This document shows, piece after piece, positions 6,823 to 12,431 of a stretch of 24,622 nt of DNA. The notes beneath the pieces are model-generated. The model saw only the letters and a list, made by a program, of their open reading frames with translations. It did not search any database and was not told the DNA's origin. The DNA lies in the IMG/VR virus record IMGVR_UViG_3300035180_000559, positions 1 through 24,622 of that record; one strand, given 5' to 3'. Origin of the DNA: a virus. Both the position numbers and the translations under genes were made by a program. How positions within the stretch are numbered: position 1 is the first letter of the stretch; each line of letters begins with the position of its first letter.

Positions 6823-7104
6823 ATGAACAAGCAAATGAAGCAACATCTTGAAGCAGTGGTTGAGGCTCTGGTTGAGCAAGATACAACAGCAGCCAAGGCT
6901 GCATTTCACGACTATCTACGTTTGAAGTCGCAATCAATTCTTCTCGGCGAAGCTGCTGAGGAAGAGTCTGATGACGAGGGCGACAAAGAGCCTGATGGCG
7001 ACAAAGATGACAAGAAGTCTGACGATAAGGACGACAAGAAGGCTCCTCCTTTCGAAAAGAAAGACAAGAAAGACGACAAGAAAGACAAGGGCGACGACGA
7101 GTAA
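6823..7104 (+). CDS. 67: Prohead core protein, gp67-like
   Basis: This 93-aa protein has a short helical N-terminal half (residues 1-43) followed by an extremely charged Asp/Lys/Glu tail (from about residue 45 to the end), the same plan as T4 gp67 (80 aa). It lies in the expected place between portal and protease genes. In T4, gp67 is part of the scaffolding core and is cut to small internal peptides by gp21. A gp21-type site is present at LLGE (residues 40-43) just before the acidic tail. The SD AAGGAG is eight bases before the start. No separate gp68-like gene follows, unlike T4. Confidence 0.82.
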   Translation: MNKQMKQHLEAVVEALVEQDTTAAKAAFHDYLRLKSQSILLGEAAEEESDDEGDKEPDGDKDDKKSDDKDDKKAPPFEKKDKKDDKKDKGDDE

Positions 7105-7131
7105 TTCGCCGTTTGAATAGGAGTCTTTACC

Positions 7132-7767
7132 ATGTCAGCAATTCTACTCGTTGAAGAACTAAACCCGTCGGAAGCACGGGTTGTTAGTGAATCGTCAACA
7201 GACGGTAAGTCTATGTGGCTTAATGGCATCTGCATGCAGGGCGCCATTAAGAACCGCAATGGTCGTAATTATCCAACCTCGGAAATCTCCGAAGCTGTTC
7301 GTGTTGCTATGGCACGAATCAAGGAAAATAATGGCATTTTTGGCGAACTTGATCACCCACAGTCATTGAACATCAATAGTGATCGCATTTCACATGCAAT
7401 TACAGAGATGTGGATGAATGGAAACAACGCATTTGGCAAGGCTAAGTTGCTTAATACTCCAATGGGGTTGATTGCACAGGAACTGTTGAAGAGTGGTGTA
7501 AAGATTGGGGTATCAAGTCGTGGTGCAGGTAATGTCAACGAAAGTGGTGATGTCAATGGATTCCAATTCATTACGTACGACATTGTTGTTACACCAAGCG
7601 CCCCAAATGCATATCCAGGAATGATGTATGAGTCGATTGAACAAGCAAAGAACGGTGGAAAGATTCTGACATTGGCTGAACAGCTTCGTCAAGATCCAGC
7701 CGCTCAAAAGTACTTCAAAAAAGAGATTATGAAGTTTCTTGAAGCAGGCTTGTTCGCAAAGAAGTAA
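7132..7767 (+). CDS. 21: Prohead core serine protease, gp21
   Basis: At 211 aa this matches T4 gp21 (212 aa). The N-terminal region contains GICMQGAIKNRNGRNYP (33-48), typical of the family. A candidate catalytic His lies in GELDHPQ (H75), Ser in GVSSRG (S128/S129), and Asp in YDIVVTPSAP (D150). The family (peptidase S77/U9 type) matures the prohead by cutting scaffold and capsid proteins after (L/I)xE, then self-degrades. An AGGAG SD lies 7 to 12 bases before the start. The gene is 27 bases after the gp67-like gene, in the same unit, and is followed by a strong terminator. Confidence 0.93.
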   Translation: MSAILLVEELNPSEARVVSESSTDGKSMWLNGICMQGAIKNRNGRNYPTSEISEAVRVAMARIKENNGIFGELDHPQSLNINSDRISHAITEMWMNGNNAFGKAKLLNTPMGLIAQELLKSGVKIGVSSRGAGNVNESGDVNGFQFITYDIVVTPSAPNAYPGMMYESIEQAKNGGKILTLAEQLRQDPAAQKYFKKEIMKFLEAGLFAKK

Positions 7768-7793
7768 CAAAATCCGGAATTTTCCGGTCCCAC

Positions 7794-7822
7794 AAAAACC
7801 CGCAGGAATACGCGGGTTTTTT
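7794..7822 (+). terminator. Rho-independent terminator after gp21
   Basis: AAAAACCCGC (7794-7803) pairs with GCGGGTTTTT (7812-7821) around an 8-base loop, ending in a T run. A second small hairpin, CCGGAATTTTCCGG (7774-7787), lies just upstream. Confidence 0.9.
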
Positions 7823-7863
7823 AATGAGTACGGGCACGTTTTTGAAACAAATTTGACCGGCAC

Positions 7864-7871
7864 CATAAATA
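7864..7871 (+). promoter_or_regulatory. Late promoter box CATAAATA
   Basis: Seven of eight to TATAAATA, after the gp21 terminator and 44 bases before the gp22 start. It probably also drives gp23, which has no box of its own. Confidence 0.7.
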
Positions 7872-7914
7872 AAATACACAAGAATCACGAGTGTGACTTG
7901 TCAAGGAGACATAA

Positions 7915-8847
7915 ATGGACGAACTGCTAAAGAAACTACTTGCCGCGGAAGTACTGACCGAGGAAACGAAGCAAGAGCTAGAAGCAGCTTTCAAGGGACA
8001 GCTTACAGAAGCTTTCGAGAAGGCACGCGCAGAGGCTCAAGCGACAGTTACTGCTGAACTGAATGAAGCTTGGTTGACTGAACGTGATACTCTGATTGAA
8101 GCACTTGACGCAAAGGTCACAGAAGCTCTGACAGAAGAACTGTCGGAACTGCGTACTGATATCGAACGTTTCCGCGACCTTGAAGCAGAATATGCTGTCA
8201 AGCTCGTTGAAGCAAAGGGTGAAATGGCTGTAACGTTGAAGAAAGACGTTGGCCAGTTGATTGAAAAGCTTGACAACTTCCTCGAAATTCGCCTGTCGGC
8301 AGAAATCGAAGAACTCCGCGAAGACATCACGGAAGTCAAGAAGAACGAATTTGGCAAGAAGGTGTTTGAATCGTTTGTTGCAGAATTCAAGAAGCACTAT
8401 GCTGGTGACGACTCCGTCGAAGCAAAGCTGACTGAAACTGAACAACGTCTTGCAGACGCGCTTGCAACTCTTGAAGAGTCGGAAAAGAAGGCTGCAAAGC
8501 TGGAACGCTCGATCAAGATGGAAAAAGTTTTGGCACCTCTCTCGGGCCGCACGAGAGAAGTCATGGAAGCAATCCTAAAGAATGTGGATACCCCACTGAT
8601 GGAAGATGCTTACAAGACCTACGTAGGTAGAGTGCTCAAAGAAACAGCTGAAAAGGCTGTGACCTCAGAGAAGGAAGAAAAAGTACTAGCTGAAGGTGAG
8701 AAGAAAGAAGTGCGCGGCGTTGTAAAGAGTGGCGACAACAAAGCCCAGCAAGAAGAAGAAGTAGTCTTCGAAGCTGCGGAACAAAAACAGCCAACAATTT
8801 CTGACGCTGATAAGCAACGGTACCGTCGTCTTGCGGGCCTTGTCTAA
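7915..8847 (+). CDS. 22: Prohead scaffolding core protein, gp22
   Basis: This 310-aa protein is rich in Glu, Lys, Ala and Leu and appears almost entirely helical/coiled coil, as expected for T4 gp22 (269 aa). It lies between protease and major capsid genes, as in T4. Several LTE triplets (for example residues 14-16 and 30-32) fit the gp21 cleavage rule, consistent with complete degradation of the core during maturation. The C-terminus (RYRRLAGLV) has the short basic-hydrophobic ending I associate with gp22 relatives; that part is recall rather than comparison. The SD AAGGAGAC lies five to eleven bases upstream of the start. Confidence 0.88.
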   Translation: MDELLKKLLAAEVLTEETKQELEAAFKGQLTEAFEKARAEAQATVTAELNEAWLTERDTLIEALDAKVTEALTEELSELRTDIERFRDLEAEYAVKLVEAKGEMAVTLKKDVGQLIEKLDNFLEIRLSAEIEELREDITEVKKNEFGKKVFESFVAEFKKHYAGDDSVEAKLTETEQRLADALATLEESEKKAAKLERSIKMEKVLAPLSGRTREVMEAILKNVDTPLMEDAYKTYVGRVLKETAEKAVTSEKEEKVLAEGEKKEVRGVVKSGDNKAQQEEEVVFEAAEQKQPTISDADKQRYRRLAGLV

Positions 8848-8893
8848 TTCTAACCGCTAGTAAAAGCAAACAACATCTCAAGGAGAGATAAAC

Positions 8894-10336
8894 ATGAATG
8901 AACTATTTGAAAACTGGTCCGAAGTTAAGGACGCCCTGCTCGAAGGTCTTGATTCTTCTAAGAAGCAAATCGTCGGCACGCTGCTGGAAAACCAGAAGCA
9001 ACACATCCTGGCAGAAACTGCAGCCGCAGGTGCTGTAGCAGCAAACGACATCGCAGGTTTCCGCAAGATCCTGATCCCGATGATTCGCCGTATCATCCCA
9101 GGTACAATCGCAACTGAAATCGTTGGTGTTCAGCCAATGCAAGGTCCAGTTGGTCTCGTTTACACGATGCGTTACAAGTACGGTGAAGGCGTTGCAGTAC
9201 CTGCTGCTGGCCAAGCTGGTAACCCATGGACAGCAAACGGTTCCGATGGTACGATTGCAGCTAACGCCGAAATGTTCGGTAACAACCCAGTTCTGCGTCA
9301 GTTCTACTCTGGCGCTGCTGGTGCTTCTGTTGGTGACGGTGGTGCAGCTCAACCTGCAGGTGCTTCTGGCATCACAAATGCAGCAGCTGACGAAGCTGAC
9401 ATCCAAGGTAACGCATCACGTGGTGCATGGCCTTCAAGCTTGCCAGCAACAAACACTTCGCTGTTTGGTCCATATCCTTCATCGGGTGTTGACGCAATCG
9501 GTCAGAAGTATGCTGGTCGTCTGTACGGTGGTTCAGGTTCCTTCATTGAAGGTTCCGGCGGTCGTTCAGTAAAGCTGGAAGTTGTGTCGCAAGCTGTTGA
9601 AGCTTCAACACGTAAGCTGCAAGCTGGTTGGACAGTCGAAGCTATGCAAGACTTGAAGAGCCAGCACGGTCTCGACCTTGAGTCGGAACTGTCGCAAGTT
9701 GTTTCAGCAGAAATTGTGCAAGAAATCGACAGCGAAATCCTGTCTGACCTGATCGCTTTGGCGGGCACGGTTGGTACATACGACTACGCAACGATCGGTC
9801 TGGGACCACAGTACCAGCCAGCATACCTCGGCGATCGTTTCGCTAACCTGGGTATTGTGATCAACGCAGTCGCAAACGAAATCGCACGTAAGACACGTCG
9901 TGGTGCAGCCAACTTCATCGTTGTTTCACCAATGGTTGTGTCGATCCTGCAATCGGCAGCTAAGTCGGTGTTCGCACCTGCTGTTGCTGGTTCGTTCAAG
10001 GGTCCAAACAACACGATGTTGGTTGGTACACTGAACGGTTCGATCAAGGTTTACTCGTACCTGTGGAACCAAGTCTCTGGCTTGGGTGCAGCAGTTAACG
10101 ACGTGATCCTGGTTGGATACAAGGGTGGCAACGGTGAAACGGATACTGGATACTTCTACTGCCCATACATCCCCCTGATGTCAAGCGGTGTTGTTATCAA
10201 CCCAGTAACGTTCCAACCAGTCGTTTCGATGATGACACGTTACGGCAAGACAGCGTTCACGCAGTCGGAAACGTCGCTCGGAAACAGCGCGGATTACTAC
10301 GGAAAGATTAACGTTGCGAACTTCCAGTTTGCATAA
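8894..10336 (+). CDS. 23: Major capsid protein, gp23
   Basis: This 480-aa protein corresponds to T4 gp23 (521 aa), an HK97-fold capsid subunit. The N-terminal scaffolding peptide ends in HILAE|TAAAG, a gp21-type (L/I)xE site after E41, predicting a mature subunit of 439 residues. Later segments typical of the family include RIIPGTIATEIVGVQPMQGP (about 68-87) and the stretch around SVKLEVVSQAVEASTRKLQA (225-245). Codons are strongly biased to C-ending and otherwise preferred forms compared with the unknown genes nearby, as expected of the most abundant protein. The SD AAGGAGA lies eight bases before the start. It is probably transcribed with gp22 and ends at a strong UUCG terminator. No gp24-like vertex paralogue is in this window. 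Confidence 0.96.
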   Translation: MNELFENWSEVKDALLEGLDSSKKQIVGTLLENQKQHILAETAAAGAVAANDIAGFRKILIPMIRRIIPGTIATEIVGVQPMQGPVGLVYTMRYKYGEGVAVPAAGQAGNPWTANGSDGTIAANAEMFGNNPVLRQFYSGAAGASVGDGGAAQPAGASGITNAAADEADIQGNASRGAWPSSLPATNTSLFGPYPSSGVDAIGQKYAGRLYGGSGSFIEGSGGRSVKLEVVSQAVEASTRKLQAGWTVEAMQDLKSQHGLDLESELSQVVSAEIVQEIDSEILSDLIALAGTVGTYDYATIGLGPQYQPAYLGDRFANLGIVINAVANEIARKTRRGAANFIVVSPMVVSILQSAAKSVFAPAVAGSFKGPNNTMLVGTLNGSIKVYSYLWNQVSGLGAAVNDVILVGYKGGNGETDTGYFYCPYIPLMSSGVVINPVTFQPVVSMMTRYGKTAFTQSETSLGNSADYYGKINVANFQFA

Positions 10337-10357
10337 GTTTCTCCTATCGGAAGAATC

Positions 10358-10382
10358 AAAAGGCCACTTCGGTGGCCTTTTT
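10358..10382 (+). terminator. Rho-independent terminator after gp23
   Basis: AAAAGGCCAC (10358-10367) and GTGGCCTTTT (10372-10381) form a 10-bp stem capped by a TTCG tetraloop and followed by T residues. Confidence 0.95.
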
Positions 10383-10433
10383 CTTTGTATTGGTGTATAC
10401 GTCAGTCGTTTTTGAACTTACTCTCCTTATAAC

Positions 10434-10441
10434 AATAAATA
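10434..10441 (+). promoter_or_regulatory. Late promoter box AATAAATA
   Basis: Seven of eight to TATAAATA, 37 bases before the 116-aa gene at 10479; followed by an AAAGGCGAG SD region. Confidence 0.6.
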
Positions 10442-10478
10442 TCCCATATAACAACTGCGTAAAGGCGAGTTCACTAAA

Positions 10479-10829
10479 ATGCAAAAACTGACATTCAAAC
10501 AATATGTGGAGAGTAAGGACCAACTGCTGCGTGCAATTGAGAACGTTCCTACTTCCGTTATTGAATATGAGGTTAAGAAGTACTGCTCGCTACCTGTTGG
10601 AGAAACCGAAGATGAGAAGTCACTAATCGGGCTTAAACCAAAGAACAAGGTAATTGTCGAATGGAAATACGACAATCCTAACCAACCAACGCCAGAATCA
10701 ATACGTACTGTTGGTCCTCATGATATTCACGAGGATGAAAAGTTCGCAACATTTTGGTCAGGTGTTAAATTAGCAAAATGGCTTGCAAGACATGCCAACA
10801 GGGGAGAACAAAATGGCCACAAAGTTTAA
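10479..10829 (+). CDS. Hypothetical protein, 116 aa, possible capsid-targeted internal protein
   Basis: I do not recognise the family. The N-terminus MQKLTFKQYVES resembles in pattern the short capsid-targeting sequence of T4 internal proteins (Met-Lys-x-aromatic-x-x-aromatic-hydrophobic-x-Glu), which gp21 removes. The rest is charged and soluble, with a beta-like KNKVIVEWKYDN segment (residues 55-66) and a helical C-terminus around WSGVKLAKWLARHAN. The gene lies directly after the major capsid gene behind its own late box. It overlaps the next gene by 17 bases, suggesting coupled translation. The internal-protein idea is an inference from a 12-residue pattern and is weak. Confidence 0.7.
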   Translation: MQKLTFKQYVESKDQLLRAIENVPTSVIEYEVKKYCSLPVGETEDEKSLIGLKPKNKVIVEWKYDNPNQPTPESIRTVGPHDIHEDEKFATFWSGVKLAKWLARHANRGEQNGHKV

Positions 10830-11397
10830 TATGATTCAGCAGGCAACAAAGTTGCACAAGACAAATCTACAAGAATCACAAGCAATTGTGGCATACATGG
10901 CTGTTGTAGCTGAACAACAGCAAATTACTACGGAAGTTCTTGCAGAAAGTGTAACAAGTTTGCTCGCAAACATCGCTGTTACTGTGCAGGAAGGTAAGCC
11001 AATTAAGCTAATGCACCTCAATTCTGTTGCAGCGTTCATGGCAGGTGTTGACGCGATGGCCGACGCGCTCCCTAATTCACAAGACGAAGAAAAGAAGCAG
11101 AATACTCTGCGTGTGCTTGCTGTTGCTGGATTGGGCGCTGACGGGTTTGTCAATATGGCAACGATGCCAATTGTTAACCTTGGTGCTCGTAAGGAAGATC
11201 TGAAAGCAAAGTACATGACTCTTATTCAAGACTATATGGCTTCTCAACAGAGTGGAAAGCCTAATGGAACTGCACTAATGGCTGCAACCCGTCAACTTCA
11301 ATTTGCTGTTGATCGTGCAATGCGTGGTGCCTCTTCACCTCGTCCAATTGCAGCCGCGGGTCCTTCACGTACAGGTTCATCACCGTCGCATATGTAA
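10813..11397 (+). CDS. Hypothetical protein, 194 aa
   Basis: The start at 10813 (MATKFNMIQQ) is preferred over an upstream in-frame ATG (10783) because AGGGGAG lies just before it. The protein is mostly helical, with an Ala/Val-rich middle (QITTEVLAESVTSLLANIAV, residues 35-55), a Gly/Ala-rich segment (VLAVAGLGADG, about 97-107) and a Ser/Pro-rich basic tail (SSPRPIAAAGPSRTGSSPS). No membrane segment or catalytic motif is evident. It overlaps the preceding 116-aa gene and ends at a strong terminator, forming a two-gene late unit after gp23. A minor capsid-associated role is possible by position only. Confidence 0.8.
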   Translation: MATKFNMIQQATKLHKTNLQESQAIVAYMAVVAEQQQITTEVLAESVTSLLANIAVTVQEGKPIKLMHLNSVAAFMAGVDAMADALPNSQDEEKKQNTLRVLAVAGLGADGFVNMATMPIVNLGARKEDLKAKYMTLIQDYMASQQSGKPNGTALMAATRQLQFAVDRAMRGASSPRPIAAAGPSRTGSSPSHM

Positions 11398-11415
11398 CTC
11401 ACCACTGTTGTTATC

Positions 11416-11443
11416 AAAAAAGGTCACTCGTTGACCTTTTTTT
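11416..11443 (+). terminator. Rho-independent terminator
   Basis: AAAAAAGGTCA (11416-11426) pairs with TGACCTTTTTT (11432-11442) around a 5-base loop, ending in a run of T. Its right arm is also the -35 region of the next promoter. Confidence 0.92.
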
Positions 11444-11459
11444 GTTTCTGGAATATAGT
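11431..11459 (+). promoter_or_regulatory. sigma70-like promoter overlapping the terminator
   Basis: TTGACC (11431-11436), a 17-base spacer and TATAGT (11454-11459): five of six at each hexamer with ideal spacing. No ATAAATA late box lies in this intergenic region, so the next two genes may be read by unmodified host polymerase. Confidence 0.65.
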
Positions 11460-11461
11460 GC

Positions 11462-11485
11462 GCCCCACTGATACAAATTAGGGGC
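11462..11485 (+). promoter_or_regulatory. Leader hairpin covering the SD of the 63-aa gene
   Basis: GCCCC (11462-11466) pairs with GGGGC (11481-11485) around a 14-base loop. The right arm is the likely SD (AGGGGC) for the ATG at 11491, so the leader may repress translation when folded. Confidence 0.4.
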
Positions 11486-11490
11486 AGTTA

Positions 11491-11682
11491 ATGACCACAC
11501 CTGTACAACAATTCGATTTTACGCGATCGTACTTGGATTACGCACTTGCTTCGGCAGATTCGTTTGAATACAAGATGGGGCTATTGGAGCAGATTGAATC
11601 AACGATCGAAATAATGTACCAAGTTGGAGCTACGACAATTAAGCCCATTTATTTGATGACTGACGATGACCTTGTACACTAA
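11491..11682 (+). CDS. Hypothetical small protein, 63 aa
   Basis: I do not recognise it. It is an acidic, helical small protein (MTTPVQQFDF to TDDDLVH) with regularly spaced aromatic and hydrophobic residues and no membrane segment or cysteine. The ATG at 11491 follows AGGGGC with six-base spacing, inside a small hairpin. It is 17 bases before the 214-aa gene and both appear to be expressed from the sigma70-like promoter at 11431-11459. This suggests an early or constitutive function rather than a virion part, but that is inference. Confidence 0.65.
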   Translation: MTTPVQQFDFTRSYLDYALASADSFEYKMGLLEQIESTIEIMYQVGATTIKPIYLMTDDDLVH

Positions 11683-11699
11683 CCCAGGAGTACCGTAAT

Positions 11700-12344
11700 A
11701 TGCTGACAGAACATTTCATTCCCGCAGAATTAGCTCAACTCAAAGAAGGCATTCGACGATATATCCGATTGATGGGGCTGATTTACGATCCAAATCCACT
11801 GGTGTGGAACAAGTGGTTTACTGACGAAGGTGATGTTAAAGCCGCTTTGCGTTCTGTGGCTGATGCAATGAAGGGAACTGAACCAATGATTGGTAAGCGC
11901 AAGTACCAAGGCGTTGACTACAATGCTCCTCGTGAAGTCAACAAGCTGCTAACTACGTACTTGACGTCTGGCAAAGATAGTAGCGAATCAGCCCTGCTTA
12001 AAAAGCGGAATTTACCAATGTTCTTGCTGGTCATTGAACCGACGATCGCATTGTTTTACAAGTTCGATCACCCTACGATGATTGCGAATGCAGATGCGGT
12101 AGTTGAGGATGTGTGCAATTTGGTGGATCAATGCACGGATTACGGTACGTATGACGATGCGCTTGTTGCACAGCATCAGGTATACGCACTGATTCACGAG
12201 CGTGAAGCTGAACGTAAGGCAATTGCGGCGGCAAAAAGTCGTCGCAAGAAGTCACGCGACCCTGTTGCAGAACTGATGGCATCACTTGGGCTAAACACCG
12301 AAGATGATCAACAGGATGAACACGATGAATTGACGTACGCGTAA
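11700..12344 (+). CDS. Hypothetical protein, 214 aa
   Basis: I do not recognise the family. The ATG at 11700 follows a CAGGAG SD. The protein is soluble and mainly helical with many Trp/Tyr/Phe in the first third (NPLVWNKWF, residues 32-40). A hydrophobic core near 106-120 (MFLLVIEPTIALFYK) is too short and interrupted for a sure membrane helix. A basic patch lies at about 185-197 (KSRRKKSRDP) and the C-terminus is acidic. The basic patch could contact nucleic acid. It shares a unit with the 63-aa gene and is followed by a perfect 13-bp terminator-like hairpin. Confidence 0.8.
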   Translation: MLTEHFIPAELAQLKEGIRRYIRLMGLIYDPNPLVWNKWFTDEGDVKAALRSVADAMKGTEPMIGKRKYQGVDYNAPREVNKLLTTYLTSGKDSSESALLKKRNLPMFLLVIEPTIALFYKFDHPTMIANADAVVEDVCNLVDQCTDYGTYDDALVAQHQVYALIHEREAERKAIAAAKSRRKKSRDPVAELMASLGLNTEDDQQDEHDELTYA

Positions 12345-12365
12345 CAGCAAATCGCCAGCGCTTCC

Positions 12366-12394
12366 CGAAAATAGTGCCTGAGGCACTATTTTCG
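12366..12394 (+). terminator. Terminator-like hairpin
   Basis: CGAAAATAGTGCC (12366-12378) pairs perfectly with GGCACTATTTTCG (12382-12394) around a 3-base loop. The T run is inside the stem rather than after it. It separates the unknown-gene block from the neck block. Confidence 0.75.
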
Positions 12395-12403
12395 TCTCTG
12401 ACA

Positions 12404-12411
12404 GATAAATA
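12404..12411 (+). promoter_or_regulatory. Late promoter box GATAAATA
   Basis: Seven of eight to TATAAATA, 20 bases before the long neck-protein gene, with a TGAGGA SD (12420-12425) between. Confidence 0.7.
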
Positions 12412-12431
12412 TGCTCAACTGAGGAAAAAGT

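Noticed and set aside
10783-10812. Upstream in-frame ATG for the 194-aa gene
   Set aside because: The AGGGGAG SD points to the ATG at 10813, and the upstream codons overlap the previous gene.
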